From Roseiconus lacunae (lineage in GTDB: Bacteria > Planctomycetota > Planctomycetia > Pirellulales > Pirellulaceae), in NCBI RefSeq assembly GCF_008312935.1, contig NZ_VSZO01000053.1, positions 558,001 through 622,000 of the forward strand: 64,000 nt of DNA, in the 5' to 3' direction. This document shows positions 1 to 10,360 of this stretch, piece after piece. The notes under the pieces are model-generated. The model was given only the letters and a program-made list of their open reading frames with translations. It made no database searches and had not been told where the DNA came from. Every line of letters starts with the position of its first letter. The first letter of the stretch is position 1. Both the position numbers and the translations under genes were made by a program.

Positions 1-2
1 CG

Positions 3-56
3 ACCGAAGTCATTGGCTCGCCGACCGAAGTCTCTGAATCAAGTCAGTCGACCTAG
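3..56 (+). CDS. possible 3' end of a gene entering from the left
   Basis: Reading from base 3, an open frame runs into the window and ends at a TAG at 54-56. Its last residues are Ser/Thr/Glu/Pro-rich and contain a repeated Pro-Thr-Glu-Val, which resembles a low-complexity C-terminal tail. Only 17 codons are visible, so neither product nor reality can be established. The rest of the interval to base 283 shows no gene, RNA or obvious repeat; it would carry the promoter of the CoA-binding gene that follows. Confidence 0.25.
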   Translation, partial: TEVIGSPTEVSESSQST

Positions 57-283
57 CCTGTTCATCTGTCGGCGCCCGATGCTACGATCAAAGCGAGCAA
101 GGCGGCACCGTGTCAGCGGAGGCCAAGATGCTTGCCGCCGGTCGCCCGCACGACACCCACAAGCCCCAGCGATCGTGGTGCGTCTCGATCGAAACGTCTC
201 AATTCTCACCGTGATCCCAATCGAGTACATTAGCTGCCCACGACAATTGTCGGACGTCAACGAAGGGCACCGGAGTAGGATCG

Positions 284-676
284 ATGCAGCAGCAAATAGC
301 GAATTTTTTATCCGAAGCTACCTATGCGGTCGCCGGTGCGTCAACTCGGCAACACAAATATGGCAACAAGGTCTTTCGTGCACTGGTCGAATCTGGACGG
401 ACCACCTATCCCCTCAATCCGATCTCGGAGTCGGTCGAAGGGCACCGAGCGTTCCCGACTCTTGGTGATCTTCCCGAAGTCCCCGCTTCACTCTCGATTG
501 TCACCCCCCCGCAAGTGACTCGAACGATCATTGCGGAAGCTATCAAGTTGGGCGTCAAACACGTGTGGATGCAACCCGGGGCCGAAGATGCCGATGCGAG
601 TCAACTGGCACGAGACGCCGGCCTGACGGTCATCGATGACGGAAGTTGTTTGCTCGTGCTACTCGCTCGTTCATGA
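284..676 (+). CDS. CoA-binding domain protein (YccU-like)
   Basis: A 130-residue stand-alone CoA-binding Rossmann domain, about the normal length for the YccU/YneT group. The N-terminal strand is followed by a Gly-Ala-Ser-Thr nucleotide loop near residue 19 and by KYGNKVFRAL. Further on come YPLNP (about 42-46) and the family-typical FPTLGDLP and TPP segments. Members bind coenzyme A, but their physiological reaction is not established. The ATG at 284 is supported by GGAGTAGGA just upstream. The gene is convergent with the CsaA-like gene, with 14 bases between the stops, and appears monocistronic. Confidence 0.85.
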   Translation: MQQQIANFLSEATYAVAGASTRQHKYGNKVFRALVESGRTTYPLNPISESVEGHRAFPTLGDLPEVPASLSIVTPPQVTRTIIAEAIKLGVKHVWMQPGAEDADASQLARDAGLTVIDDGSCLLVLLARS

Positions 677-690
677 CGTGCGGTCACGCG

Positions 691-1041
691 TTAACCGAGT
701 TTCGCGCCATTGGGAACCTCATGATCGGGGACCGCGAGAATGACGGCTCCGTCGTCACGGTAAAAACCGGTCAGTAAGAACTCTGACATGATCGGTCCGA
801 TCTGTTTCTTGGGGAAATTGATCACCCCGATCACCTGTCGTCCGACCAACGAGGCCTTTTCGTATTGGTCGGTGATTTGGGCACTGGTGCGTTTCACGCC
901 AATGTCGTTGCCGAAGTCAACCGTCACTTTATAAGCTGGCTTTCGTGCTTCTGGAAAGTCTTCGACCGCGATCACCGTCCCGACGCGCAGCTCGACCTTT
1001 TCAAAATCAGACCATTCGATGGTCGCCGGTACATCAGGCAT
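691..1041 (-). CDS. csaA: tRNA-binding domain protein, CsaA-like
   Basis: A 116-residue protein that is a single EMAP/CsaA-type OB fold for tRNA binding. Family-typical segments are the early [12 protein letters not shown] strand, the KPAYKV segment, the SAQIT segment, and the C-terminal PDHEVPNG. CsaA proteins are dimeric, bind tRNA and were described as export-related chaperones; which role applies here cannot be read from the sequence. The frame can be extended to a TTG at 1068, but the ATG at 1041 gives the usual CsaA length and leaves a 23-base gap after the upstream HD-domain gene, so I prefer it. Both genes are probably co-transcribed. Confidence 0.85.
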   Translation of the reverse strand: MPDVPATIEWSDFEKVELRVGTVIAVEDFPEARKPAYKVTVDFGNDIGVKRTSAQITDQYEKASLVGRQVIGVINFPKKQIGPIMSEFLLTGFYRDDGAVILAVPDHEVPNGAKLG

Positions 1042-1064
1042 CGCGTTTAGAAATAAGTTTCGAG

Positions 1065-1730
1065 TCAAGATTGCATGAAAGGATCGGCTTCAAAAATCGC
1101 TGACTGCGATTCGAGTCCGCACTCATCATAAAATTGCCGTATGAAGTTTTGCATGAATTGCTCACGACGTACTGCCATTTGACGTCCTGTTTCAGTGTTC
1201 ATGAGCGAACGAAGCCGAAAGAGCTTCTCATAGAAATGGCTGACGCCCGACTTCGCATGGGGATTCTTAGGATCAAAAAAACACTGTCCCTTCACGGCAC
1301 CGTATTCAATCGTCCGAACGATCCCAATCGCTCCGAGCGCGTCCAAGCGATCCGCATCTTGGACGACTTGTCCTTCCAGCGATAGCGGTGACGCTTCCGC
1401 TCGTTTACGAAATGAGATGTTTTCAACAATCTGGACAATGTGGCGAATCATGGGTTCACCCATCGATCCGCTGCTAGCCATCGTTTCTTCAAGTATTTCG
1501 CGAGAGAATTCGCCGCTACGTTCAACACCGTCGTGGAATTTCGCATCACCCACATCATGCAGTAATGCGGCGAGTTCGATCACCAGTGGATCACCACCCT
1601 CCCGCGATTGGATCACTTTCGCAGTCGACACGACTCGGTCGATATGATCCATGTCGTGCCCGGCGCCTTGGCCGGAAAGCCGTCGTGAAACTTCGCGACG
1701 GACAATCGAAATGAGATTGGATTCGGGCAT
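1065..1730 (-). CDS. HD-domain phosphohydrolase (YedJ-like)
   Basis: A 221-residue HD-superfamily metal-dependent phosphohydrolase. The metal-binding set is complete: HDMDH near residue 25, the HD pair in [13 protein letters not shown] near 57-69, and the distal Asp in [14 protein letters not shown] near 127. The overall architecture matches the YedJ/uncharacterised HD hydrolases of about 210-230 residues rather than RelA/SpoT or dNTPases. The substrate is unknown, probably a nucleotide or phosphoester. The start is the ATG at 1730. It is transcribed leftwards ahead of the CsaA-like gene. Confidence 0.85.
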   Translation of the reverse strand: MPESNLISIVRREVSRRLSGQGAGHDMDHIDRVVSTAKVIQSREGGDPLVIELAALLHDVGDAKFHDGVERSGEFSREILEETMASSGSMGEPMIRHIVQIVENISFRKRAEASPLSLEGQVVQDADRLDALGAIGIVRTIEYGAVKGQCFFDPKNPHAKSGVSHFYEKLFRLRSLMNTETGRQMAVRREQFMQNFIRQFYDECGLESQSAIFEADPFMQS

Positions 1731-1964
1731 CTATTTTTTCGGGAGCCAAAAACGCAAAAGAGAGAATGACAGTGCAGGTTCGATCAACACTGCGATGTGG
1801 TTGTACCAGGATCTGACCACCATAGCGAATGGTGCCCTGCCGATCGTCGCGTTCGCATCCGCGGTGGGCCTGCCGTGAGACATGGGGATTGCTTAGTGAA
1901 ATGCAATCCGCTTGTGAGGTGGCAATTTAGCCTGATCATCCCTGCGCGGCTAACGCGAGTGATT

Positions 1965-3977
1965 TCATGACGTGATCATGGCCTCGGTTTCGGTTGAGTC
2001 GACGATCGCTTCGAAGTCTTGGCGGCGGACTACATCGACGGTTTCGACGCAGGCTGTGATTCGATGCTCGGGTGAGACTTCACAACGCAAAAAGTCGATG
2101 ATGTCATCACAGGTTTTACGTGGCATCACCACCTCGATCCGCACTTTTTCTCGATTTGATGTTCCGCCTTGCTGTAGTTCCGTTCGTCCGGCACCGCGGC
2201 ATTGCAAGACGGTGTATCCGGTTGCACCCAACTGCACAAAGCGTTCTTCAAGCCAGGATTCGATCTCCGCATCTGCGACGACGGTGAGGCGTCGCATCGA
2301 TGCCAAGCCTCGTTTGCGAGCGGCGTGTGCGTTGTCGGCAAGCGGTTGTAGTGAATCGAGTCCACGAACTTCAAAGTTTAATCCTTCTTGTTCGAAATCG
2401 CGTTCCATCTCTTCAAGCTTTTCCATCACGCTATGGTCGACAAGTTTCGTTTCTGAAACGTCGACGATTACGTTGCGATGTTGGACCAATCCGATTTGCT
2501 CGATCTGTCGTCGGAATGGGATCCAGTTACTAAATACGGCTGATTCGCGTGCCAGGATCAGGCTGGTCGAAGTGTCGACTTCTTGGACTTCGATGTACGG
2601 TTTGAAGAGAGACTTGATCGGTACGCCATTGGAAACGTGGATGACAATTTTTAAGATGATTCCCGCGGCAACCCCGATCAACAGATCGGTGGCGAGCACC
2701 ACGATAAGAGTGGTCACAAAAATGGCGAGTTGTTCTTTGCCGATACGGTAGACATGCACAAACTCAGTCGGATGCGCCAATCGATACCCCGTGTAGATCA
2801 ACATTGCTGCCAACGCAGCTAGTGGAATCCGGTGGAGCACCGTAGGGATCAGCGCGACGCATAGCAGCAAAAACACGCCGTGCCACATGTCCGCAAAGCG
2901 TGTTCGGGCACCGTTGTCGATGTTGGCCCGGGAACGTACGATTTCGGAAATCATCGGCAATCCCCCCACCAGCGATGCAGCCAAGTTACCCGCACCGACC
3001 GCGATGATGTCACGATCCATATTTGTTTTTCGCTTCCACGGATCAAGCAGGTCAACCGCCTTTGCGCTGAGCAACGATTCCAAACTGCCGATCACAAAAA
3101 ACATCATCACCCACCACCACGCTTTCGATTGCTGAAGCGCCGAAAAGTCTGGGTAGGTCACTTCATCAAACATCCCAAAAACGCGATCGGGCATGTTTAC
3201 AAGATATTGATCACTCAGTTGGTACTCGTGGTTTTGTAGCGTGTACGAGTGCTTGTGAAGGAGATCAAAGGCCATTCCCATTGGGATGGCGAATAGCAAC
3301 ACAATCATCGGTGATGGGATCACCTTTAGCGGGCCAAGTCGTTTCGACAAAATCGGCCAGAGGAACATGATCAGCACACTGACAAGCCCAATGACGGCGA
3401 TCGCTGGGTTTGCCTGTGCAATGTAACTGGGGATCTCACCAACCATCGCCAGCGGTTCAGCACTCGGTGCTCGACCGGTATCGGGGTTGATTACCCCAAG
3501 CGCAAACGGGATCTGTTTGATGATGATGATCACACCAATTGCGGCTAGCATGCCGTGGACGGTCGAGATCGGAAAGAATTCGCCCAAGATTCCAGCACGA
3601 AAGATTCCAAAACAAATCTGCAGCACCGCGGCCGCAACGCCAATCGCTAACGCCGCACGATATGCGTCATGACTTCCCGCGCCACCAAAGTCATTGATGC
3701 AGCCAACGGCGATGACAATCAAACCCGCCGCCGGCCCCTTGATGGTTAGCTCACTGTTGCTCAAAAACGTGGTCACGATCGACCCAACGATGGCCGTGAA
3801 AATCCCAGCGATGGGTGGGTATCCGCTGGATACCGAAATCGCCAAGCATAACGGCAACGCGATCAGGAAGACCAGCAAGCCAGAGATAAGATCGTGCTTT
3901 AAATATTTGACAAACCCACTCGCATTTCCGCGTGGGATCGCTTCGGTCGAATCCGATTTCGATTGATCAGTTGCCAT
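1965..3977 (-). CDS. SulP anion (probable bicarbonate) transporter with STAS and fused PII-like domain
   Basis: Last gene of the carbon-uptake operon; 670 residues from the ATG at 3977, which lies 11 bases inside the preceding gene (a 5' extension to 4055 is unlikely). Residues about 20-440 are a SulP transporter with the N-terminal [19 protein letters not shown] signature and about 12-14 membrane segments. Residues about 450-555 are a STAS domain (core [15 protein letters not shown]). Residues about 562-655 read as a PII/SbtB-like ferredoxin fold: [15 protein letters not shown] helix, LGATGYTV strand, a GAGRT T-loop region, KVRIEVVM strand and a VVRRQDF end. SulP proteins carry sulfate, bicarbonate or other anions; the operon partners favour bicarbonate. 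The PII-like tail suggests control by adenine nucleotides or bicarbonate, by inference from SbtB/CPII. Confidence 0.85.
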   Translation of the reverse strand: MATDQSKSDSTEAIPRGNASGFVKYLKHDLISGLLVFLIALPLCLAISVSSGYPPIAGIFTAIVGSIVTTFLSNSELTIKGPAAGLIVIAVGCINDFGGAGSHDAYRAALAIGVAAAVLQICFGIFRAGILGEFFPISTVHGMLAAIGVIIIIKQIPFALGVINPDTGRAPSAEPLAMVGEIPSYIAQANPAIAVIGLVSVLIMFLWPILSKRLGPLKVIPSPMIVLLFAIPMGMAFDLLHKHSYTLQNHEYQLSDQYLVNMPDRVFGMFDEVTYPDFSALQQSKAWWWVMMFFVIGSLESLLSAKAVDLLDPWKRKTNMDRDIIAVGAGNLAASLVGGLPMISEIVRSRANIDNGARTRFADMWHGVFLLLCVALIPTVLHRIPLAALAAMLIYTGYRLAHPTEFVHVYRIGKEQLAIFVTTLIVVLATDLLIGVAAGIILKIVIHVSNGVPIKSLFKPYIEVQEVDTSTSLILARESAVFSNWIPFRRQIEQIGLVQHRNVIVDVSETKLVDHSVMEKLEEMERDFEQEGLNFEVRGLDSLQPLADNAHAARKRGLASMRRLTVVADAEIESWLEERFVQLGATGYTVLQCRGAGRTELQQGGTSNREKVRIEVVMPRKTCDDIIDFLRCEVSPEHRITACVETVDVVRRQDFEAIVDSTETEAMITS

Positions 3978-5397
3978 GCTTTGGTTGATTGGGAAAGGAT
4001 GTATGATGGGTTGGTGAAGCGGTGAGCGAACTACCACGATGACGGAGTAGTTCATTTGCGGCGTGGTACCGCGAAAGGATGCCCCACTCCGGGAACAATC
4101 CTCCGCCGATGATGAGTGTTGTTAGCAGCAGCACGGCGATTTTTTCGGGCAAGCGTGACCGCAAGCAAAAAGTCGCCTCGTGCCGCACGCCGGTAAAGAT
4201 CTTGAAATAGGCCTGCAGGATTGCGATTCCGTTTAATGCGGCGGCGACGACGACTGCCATTCCCACTAAGGGATAGACGCCCACGGCACCTTCGATCAGC
4301 AGCTCGGTACCGATGAACCCGACCGTACCGGGAAACCCGATCGATGCGAGTCCCGTCAACAGGAAGAAGGCGGCTAGCGTCGGCATGTTGTCGTACAGCC
4401 CGTGGTATTTCCCCAGGTCAACTCGGCCGGTTCTCCCTTCAACGCAGCGAAGCGTGATTCCGAAACCGCTTAAAGCCAAGCCTACCGAAAGCCAGACGCA
4501 CAAGCCGCCGGTCAGTCCAATGGGGGTCGCCAGCTCTAGTCCGACCAGCACCAACGACGAATGACTAAGAAATAAATAGCAGAAGAAACGCCGTCCCTCG
4601 GTTTGCACCAAAGCCATCCCGCCGGCATAGACGGCCGTTATCAATGAAATGACCGCGATACTTCGAAGCGCCCAATCTGGCGCGATCGGCAATACCAATC
4701 GCATGACCAAGTAGGCGCCCGGCATCGGGGCGACAAACAGCAATGCGTTACCGAACGAACACTTCTCGAATAGGTCCGTCATCCAACAATGCAACGGGAC
4801 AATCCCGGTTCGCAATAATCCGGCGAAGGTGAGAAGTGCCCCGCCGAAGAATACCCATCCGAGGTCAACCAAGCATTGCCCGACAAACAAAGCGGCAACG
4901 AATAACCCCATGTGAAACGAAAATACCTGAGTCGATCGCCCACGTTCGTGGATCTCGAACCACATTGGCAAGATCGCAGCAGTGGAAAGTAGCACGATTC
5001 CCCAAGCAAAGCGGCACGACAGAGTGGAAAGCAGGATGGCTTCGGAAACTAACATCCAATGAAATGCAAACCGAGTTTGTTTGGTCCGTAGCGTGGACAA
5101 TACGGTCAACAAGCAAAGCAGCGCGGCAAGCGGCAGCAGAGGTGCATTAAGTTCGTCAATCACAAACACTTCATGATCGAACAGCCACTCCAGTAAATCC
5201 CAGTGATCATGAGCTTCAAAACTATTTAGATTTGCGAAGTCGATCCATTCGCCGATCGTTGAAATTAGCGTGATCAAACAGATCGCGATGGTAAGCAATC
5301 GAGCGACATTCACCTGTCGTACGCGACCAACAATGATTGCGCCAACGACCGGAACCAACACAGAGAGCTCTAGCCAGGGAAGATGCAGTTCATTCAT
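3967..5397 (-). CDS. NuoM-like proton-translocating membrane subunit (second antiporter-type subunit of the DAB operon)
   Basis: A 476-residue polytopic protein of the complex I antiporter family (Proton_antipo_M), closest in pattern to NuoM/MrpD. The ATG at 5397 overlaps the stop of the previous gene by one base (TGATG), indicating translational coupling; longer ORF starts to 5481 would run inside that gene. Glu148 (MWFEIHER) and [18 protein letters not shown] at about 194-211 match the TM5 Glu and the TM7 Lys region, but the usual Lys is Arg196 here. The C-terminal half carries [16 protein letters not shown], typical of NuoM. Published DAB/Mps systems are two-gene units with one such subunit, so this is an extra partner. 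Role in coupling proton flow to DabA is inferred. Confidence 0.8.
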   Translation of the reverse strand: MNELHLPWLELSVLVPVVGAIIVGRVRQVNVARLLTIAICLITLISTIGEWIDFANLNSFEAHDHWDLLEWLFDHEVFVIDELNAPLLPLAALLCLLTVLSTLRTKQTRFAFHWMLVSEAILLSTLSCRFAWGIVLLSTAAILPMWFEIHERGRSTQVFSFHMGLFVAALFVGQCLVDLGWVFFGGALLTFAGLLRTGIVPLHCWMTDLFEKCSFGNALLFVAPMPGAYLVMRLVLPIAPDWALRSIAVISLITAVYAGGMALVQTEGRRFFCYLFLSHSSLVLVGLELATPIGLTGGLCVWLSVGLALSGFGITLRCVEGRTGRVDLGKYHGLYDNMPTLAAFFLLTGLASIGFPGTVGFIGTELLIEGAVGVYPLVGMAVVVAAALNGIAILQAYFKIFTGVRHEATFCLRSRLPEKIAVLLLTTLIIGGGLFPEWGILSRYHAANELLRHRGSSLTASPTHHTSFPNQPKHGN

Positions 5398-6785
5398 CAG
5401 ACGAACTCCTCCAGTGATCCTGGGTGCGTCGGTTCGTCTTTTACGATGGGGTGTTCGTCCCGCGACAGGAACGACGTCCAACGTCTTTCGGCTCGGTCAC
5501 ACCATTGAAAGATTCGTAGGAACGGTCGTGCGACAAATGTCTTTAATACTTCATCAAGAAATGCTTGATAAATCGCGATCGCGTAGACTCCATTTTGAAA
5601 TTGTGGTGACGTCCAACGCGATCGCCTGATCGGACTCACCGAAAGATGACTACCGATCGCATTTTCGAAACCGTTGTAATCGTGCAAAAGCGTCGGCGCG
5701 CGAAGTAATTGCAGTGTTCGTAAACAAGCGTGGCCGATGATATGAATCAGTGCGATGTACCGCAGTCCAAAACCGATCTCAGCCACGATGATGCCGACCT
5801 GTGTGAGTGACGCGAACACCAAAGCCGACTTGATGTCTGTCTGAACTCGCGCGGTTAACGCCCCAAAGATCGCCGATACCAAGCCAACGGCAATCACCAA
5901 CCCGCTTAATACCATCGAAGCTTCGAGCAAGGCGCTAACACGAAGCAACAGGTAGGCTCCTAGATGAACCGACAACGCACCATAGAAAATCGCGCTTGAA
6001 GGGGTAGGGCCTTCCATCGCACGTGGTAGCCAACCTGAAAAAGGCAGCAAAGCGGATTTTCCCGCCGCGGCAATAAGCAACAGTAGTCCAACGTACAATG
6101 CGTGCGACGCCTCGATGGAGGCATGGCCTTCCGGCCACGCTCCCGTTCCCACCAATTTGTCAAAGTCGCCCGCTCCGGTGAGATGGTGCAATGCAAGCGC
6201 GGCGATTAAGAATGCGGCATCCGCGATTCGGTACACCACCCAAACGTGTTGGCCGTTTTGAACAGGGTTTCTTCGGTCGTGAAAATACGCCACCAATAAT
6301 GCCGACGACAGCCCAACAAGTTCCCAGCCAAAAAAAAGTGTTTCGATCGTTCCGGCTAGGGATGACACCACCATCCCGACAAGAAAGATGGCGTACAACA
6401 TAAAGAATCGATTGTAGCCACGCTCGCGGTGCAGATAGTTGTTGGTGAACGCTCCGACGGTACCACACAAGATAAACGACAGCATGGTGAACGGAACTGA
6501 TAACCGGTCGAAGACAAACTTCAGATGGAAATGAAAGCCTTCATCAGGCAAGCTGACCCAGTTTCCAATTTCGATCGGCACATTGCGGACGCCTGATTGC
6601 AGCATCAACACGAGGATCGCCAACGATGCCGCTAACCCGCTCACAATGGAAAATTGAGTCAGGCGAGCGATGGTCTTTTCTTGCAGCAGACATCCGAAAA
6701 GAGAGGCTAGGCCAAGGCTTACGAGAAGCACCAATGGACTTGTCACTACGGCGAGACCAAGCCAATGAAAGGCCGTTTCTAGCAT
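5397..6785 (-). CDS. dabB: DabB, NuoL-like proton-conducting membrane subunit
   Basis: A 462-residue NuoL/NdhF-type antiporter subunit. Conserved positions include Glu155 ([10 protein letters not shown]), Lys243 ([20 protein letters not shown]), the DIKSALVF lysine near 319 and the HIIGH histidines (348 and 352). It is much shorter than NuoL (about 613), lacking the long lateral helix, as expected for DabB/MpsA. The ATG at 6785 overlaps the end of dabA by seven bases and has GGGGAGTG upstream. Together with DabA it should use proton motive force to drive one-way conversion of CO2 to bicarbonate in the cytoplasm (established for DAB systems of Halothiobacillus; inferred here). Confidence 0.85.
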   Translation of the reverse strand: MLETAFHWLGLAVVTSPLVLLVSLGLASLFGCLLQEKTIARLTQFSIVSGLAASLAILVLMLQSGVRNVPIEIGNWVSLPDEGFHFHLKFVFDRLSVPFTMLSFILCGTVGAFTNNYLHRERGYNRFFMLYAIFLVGMVVSSLAGTIETLFFGWELVGLSSALLVAYFHDRRNPVQNGQHVWVVYRIADAAFLIAALALHHLTGAGDFDKLVGTGAWPEGHASIEASHALYVGLLLLIAAAGKSALLPFSGWLPRAMEGPTPSSAIFYGALSVHLGAYLLLRVSALLEASMVLSGLVIAVGLVSAIFGALTARVQTDIKSALVFASLTQVGIIVAEIGFGLRYIALIHIIGHACLRTLQLLRAPTLLHDYNGFENAIGSHLSVSPIRRSRWTSPQFQNGVYAIAIYQAFLDEVLKTFVARPFLRIFQWCDRAERRWTSFLSRDEHPIVKDEPTHPGSLEEFV

Positions 6786-9700
6786 CGGTTCACTCCCCTT
6801 TGATCTGCGCCGACCGGCCTGATCGACATGAAGTCAATGGGGCCTCGCTTACCGACGTAACAGTCCAAGGAAGAAGTCGCCGCAGGAATGCTTCGATCAT
6901 GGGGCGCATAAAGTACAAAATCGCCACGGACATAGCGATAAATCAAACTTTCTTCTGGGCAAAAAACGGCAAGCTGAACCCATTGGCCTTCGACGAGGCG
7001 TTTGATTCTATCGTTTTCGGCAATGATCCGTGTCATCGCTTCACGCGTGGTTTCGACGACAAATAGGATCCGCATCGGCTCATGAATTTCAATCATCTGC
7101 TCAGACAGTCCTGGCCTCAGGTCGCTCGAAGGTCCCACCATCACGCCTAGCAGCGAGGTGATGTTATGAGGAAGCTTCGAACCGCATCCGTAACCTTCGG
7201 TGTCAACGGTCGAGAAGTAATACTCCAAATTGATTCCGGCACACACGGGAATGGCGGCACGCAACAGCCCCTCGAGAATCGAGCCGCGGTTGTCATCGTT
7301 TGCGGGGTCGTATGATGTGAGAAACGCTCGTCGATCGAGAAACAAATCACGGCTCCAAGCTCGACGCCCGACAAAGCACAACGCATTGGTGGCATGGTTG
7401 TATTCGGGGCGAGCTTGAGAGAGATCTTCCGGCCGATTTTCGACGTGGCGTAGTGCCTCGGCAAAGGTCATCTCAGTCGGAGCGGAAAGAAATCGCCGAC
7501 AACGCTCGTGAGCATTTCTTTGGCGTGCTTCGTTGATCCGCTCCGCGGCAACCTCGAAACGTTCACGATGCGTTATTGGCAGCTGGTCCAAATCGGCGAA
7601 CGTGACCGAGTCATTGGTCGTATCGTGATAACCACCGATAAAGAACGTGGTTTCCGGAATGACCAGATCACGTTCGGCAAGCCGTCGGCGGACTCTAGAA
7701 TCATTTGCCATCGCGGCAAACGCCCGCGCGTTGGGACCGCCTTGACTGCCGGCACACGCTCCGCAGTTGTAGGCCGATTCATGGGGGTTGTTCAAACTTT
7801 GCGATCCATGTCCCAGGATCACGACAAGCGGCGCGAATCGTCGACATAGTCCGGATGCCTTTAACGCACCGAAAACAATCTCGGTCATCTCAGCGATCGT
7901 AAAACCGTAGCTGTCGGGGCCATGTTCAACACGCTCAAGTCGCAATTTGGTCGGTGGTGGCTCGACAATTCGTCCGACAAACGATTGAAGTTTTGACGCC
8001 GTTCGTGGGAATAGGACGCGGCCGACCAAAGGAAACGCGGCGAAAGAACCTACGACTGCCGTGGCGACACCGCCAACAATCGAGCGCGTGCTTCGGTGCG
8101 TTTGGTAACTCAACTGACCAAGCCGACGACGGGCAACCGTTCGGCGTCGGCCGACCTCCCACATCGAATACGAAGGCTCTTCAATGACATAATGGTCAGG
8201 TCTAATCGAAACCGGACACAATGGCTTGAAGTGGGCCTGGCCTGCCCCGCGAAAGTACATTGCGGTCCCATAAAACCCCGCGATGCCAAACGTCTCGCAG
8301 TCCGGTTCGACCTCTTCTAAGTGACGTCGCAAGGATTCTTCCCGATCGTCGATGCAACAGACGACCTGCAATTGTGGTGTGCTGGGAGACTGAACTTCAA
8401 AGTCGTTGATTGACAACTTGTCTTCATCGAAAGACGATTCACGCTTGCTGTTCAGGTTGCGTGTGTGTGCGATCAATGCATCAAGGGCCGCGTTGCGATA
8501 CTTGCGTTCGTACGCTTGATGGTAAATCCGTCGACGTTGGTATGAATCGAATGCCTCGATCTCTTCAATCAATAACGCCCACTGCTGGAACGTGAGTCGT
8601 TGTAATTCACGTGGCGTCCAGCCCCTTACCTGCGCCAGTTGAAACACCATGAATGCCCGGCGTTCCTCGTCCTCTTGGCGACTAATTTCGACGGGATTGG
8701 ATGGACGACGTTGGAGAAAGTAGTCCCTGGGGGAATCGTGCCTTCCCGATTTTTCGGCGAACACTTCTTCATAGGCAAGACGGTCGAGCAGCAATCGTAT
8801 CGCGGTGAATTCCAACAGACTTCCCGGTGCCGCCGGACGTGGAGTCCATGACGCATTGCTTTCCATTTGCCAGATCATCCCGGCCCAACCACGAAGTGCT
8901 AACAGTGTTTGCAGCAGGAACGTGTCTTCTTGTGGATTATCGATGCCAAAGTATTGCAGCGACTGTTCGATTACATCGTTTGCGGTATGCCCATAATTGA
9001 TTATCCGGCGAACCGCTCGCCGCAGACGACGAAATCGCGAAGTCGCTCCAATGACTGACTGAGTATGCAGACGCAAGAAGGATTGGAAGAAACCTGCTTC
9101 GCGGTGCGGAAGATTCCAATCGGAAAATCCTTGATCCAAAAACGCAGCTGTAAAAGGAATCAGTACTTCATTCACCCGCTGGTCAGGATCGTCAAATCCT
9201 TGTTCGATCAGATCGTTCCGAGGACGTAGGCTTGGTTGCGATTGCGATTGGAAAGTCTTTTCATGTCTCGCGATCGATTGAACCCCACGAAGACAAACGT
9301 TCCAGAGAACGTTCAGTGTGAAATGTTCCCACGAACGATCTGTCCAAGTGGTGGGATCAGACCGTTGGAACGAATCGAGCACCTTTTGGAAGCTTGGTCC
9401 CAAACATTCGATCGGGGCCGGATTTGTCACGCCGAATCGCTCGCTCCGTTGACCCTCGACCCATTGATTGACTGCGTCGCGTGTGGTCGCGATGATTGAT
9501 TGGCGAACAAGTGGCGGAACTTCACTACGAAATTTCCTGAGCGCTTCTGTTTCGGCAATCACCCAACGAAGTTCTTCTGTTGTTCCGCAGTACAGCGGAT
9601 GCTGAAGCATCGCAAGCCTGAGTGCGTATCGTGTGCCGAACGTCGCCACCAAGCGGTCCGCTTCTTCGCCCAGGTCTTCTTGCAACACCGCATCGAGATC

Positions 9701-10093
9701 TTCAAGTCGGATGCGACCTTCGCGCAGTTTCTGACGATATTCCGGTTCACGCCAAAAAGGTTCGCAACCATAAAGCTGGCCTCCATCGAGAACGGCGTCG
9801 CTAAAGTCCTCTGATTCGAACGCGTGTAGTGTGTTGTGGTGGACAAACGCGGTGATCGGGCCCTGCGAGGGCAGGTAACGGGCAATACGATCAAACTGGA
9901 CTTGACGATCAGTTGATGCCTTTAATCGTTCCACCTGATCGGATCGAGAGACGAGACGAGCGACGCGCGACGTTGGCACTTGCGACTCAGCTTTCTTCAT
10001 CCGTTGGATCGTCGCACGGACCGACCGCTTGCCGGCGGCGGGCTGTCTGGCATCTTGGTCATCATGATCCTCGGGGGGAACGAACGCAGGCAT
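6779..10093 (-). CDS. dabA: DabA, DUF2309 zinc carbonic-anhydrase-like subunit of inorganic-carbon uptake complex
   Basis: A 1104-residue DUF2309 (UPF0753) protein, a soluble subunit held at the inner membrane by DabB. The beta-carbonic-anhydrase-like zinc site is intact: Cys580 and Asp582 in [16 protein letters not shown], His762 in [11 protein letters not shown], and Cys777 in [12 protein letters not shown]. The His-Cys spacing of 15 equals that of the characterised DabA2 (H524/C539). The N-terminus holds the family motif [12 protein letters not shown] near residues 80-91. The start is the ATG at 10093 with AGGA just ahead. First gene of a tight minus-strand operon with two antiporter-type genes and a SulP gene; a sigma-54 promoter match lies 235 bases upstream. 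An alternative label 'complex I subunit' is excluded because no other Nuo genes are present. Confidence 0.92.
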   Translation of the reverse strand: MPAFVPPEDHDDQDARQPAAGKRSVRATIQRMKKAESQVPTSRVARLVSRSDQVERLKASTDRQVQFDRIARYLPSQGPITAFVHHNTLHAFESEDFSDAVLDGGQLYGCEPFWREPEYRQKLREGRIRLEDLDAVLQEDLGEEADRLVATFGTRYALRLAMLQHPLYCGTTEELRWVIAETEALRKFRSEVPPLVRQSIIATTRDAVNQWVEGQRSERFGVTNPAPIECLGPSFQKVLDSFQRSDPTTWTDRSWEHFTLNVLWNVCLRGVQSIARHEKTFQSQSQPSLRPRNDLIEQGFDDPDQRVNEVLIPFTAAFLDQGFSDWNLPHREAGFFQSFLRLHTQSVIGATSRFRRLRRAVRRIINYGHTANDVIEQSLQYFGIDNPQEDTFLLQTLLALRGWAGMIWQMESNASWTPRPAAPGSLLEFTAIRLLLDRLAYEEVFAEKSGRHDSPRDYFLQRRPSNPVEISRQEDEERRAFMVFQLAQVRGWTPRELQRLTFQQWALLIEEIEAFDSYQRRRIYHQAYERKYRNAALDALIAHTRNLNSKRESSFDEDKLSINDFEVQSPSTPQLQVVCCIDDREESLRRHLEEVEPDCETFGIAGFYGTAMYFRGAGQAHFKPLCPVSIRPDHYVIEEPSYSMWEVGRRRTVARRRLGQLSYQTHRSTRSIVGGVATAVVGSFAAFPLVGRVLFPRTASKLQSFVGRIVEPPPTKLRLERVEHGPDSYGFTIAEMTEIVFGALKASGLCRRFAPLVVILGHGSQSLNNPHESAYNCGACAGSQGGPNARAFAAMANDSRVRRRLAERDLVIPETTFFIGGYHDTTNDSVTFADLDQLPITHRERFEVAAERINEARQRNAHERCRRFLSAPTEMTFAEALRHVENRPEDLSQARPEYNHATNALCFVGRRAWSRDLFLDRRAFLTSYDPANDDNRGSILEGLLRAAIPVCAGINLEYYFSTVDTEGYGCGSKLPHNITSLLGVMVGPSSDLRPGLSEQMIEIHEPMRILFVVETTREAMTRIIAENDRIKRLVEGQWVQLAVFCPEESLIYRYVRGDFVLYAPHDRSIPAATSSLDCYVGKRGPIDFMSIRPVGADQRGVNRC

Positions 10094-10328
10094 CTTCCTG
10101 GAACACTCAATCGTTGAATGGTCAAATCGTGGTCAGTCAACCACATGCTTGGGCTTAGGTAGGGCGGGCAGACATTTCCTTTTCCCCGCAGTCGGACCAA
10201 TCCGGGGAGAAGAAGCAAACCTGTCAAATGCGACGTTTCGATTAACAGGGGCTGGTTGCAATCGATTGCCTCAGGTGGGGAGGTGGTCTCGTAATCCCTG
10301 TCCTTTCGTTAGCCGAGCGATCCAATAG

Positions 10329-10343
10329 GCATGCCGTGTGCCA
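10329..10343 (-). promoter_or_regulatory. putative sigma-54 (-24/-12) promoter of the dab operon
   Basis: On the minus strand the sequence reads TGGCAC-ACGGC-ATGC. The -24 element TGGCAC is perfect (10338-10343), the spacer is five bases, and the -12 element ATGC (10329-10332) differs from TTGC at one base. The GG and GC doublets have the exact spacing sigma-54 needs. Transcription would start near 10317 and run into dabA. The adjacent gene is a sigma-54 activator carrying GAFTGA, which makes this placement meaningful. Confidence 0.6.
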
Positions 10344-10360
10344 CTACTGGGAGAATTTGT

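Noticed and set aside
1972-2751. 259-codon ORF on the plus strand
   Set aside because: It lies entirely opposite the SulP gene, has a Ser/Arg/Thr-rich composition typical of an antisense shadow and no domain.
1965-3977. Sulfate permease for the sulfatase-rich lifestyle
   Set aside because: SulP proteins can carry sulfate and this window has sulfatases, but the gene is in the dab operon and has a PII/SbtB-like tail, so bicarbonate is more likely. It is not excluded experimentally.
3967-6785. Complex I or Mrp antiporter fragment
   Set aside because: NuoL- and NuoM-like genes alone might suggest this, but overlap with dabA (DUF2309) and absence of other nuo/mrp genes point to a DAB-type system.
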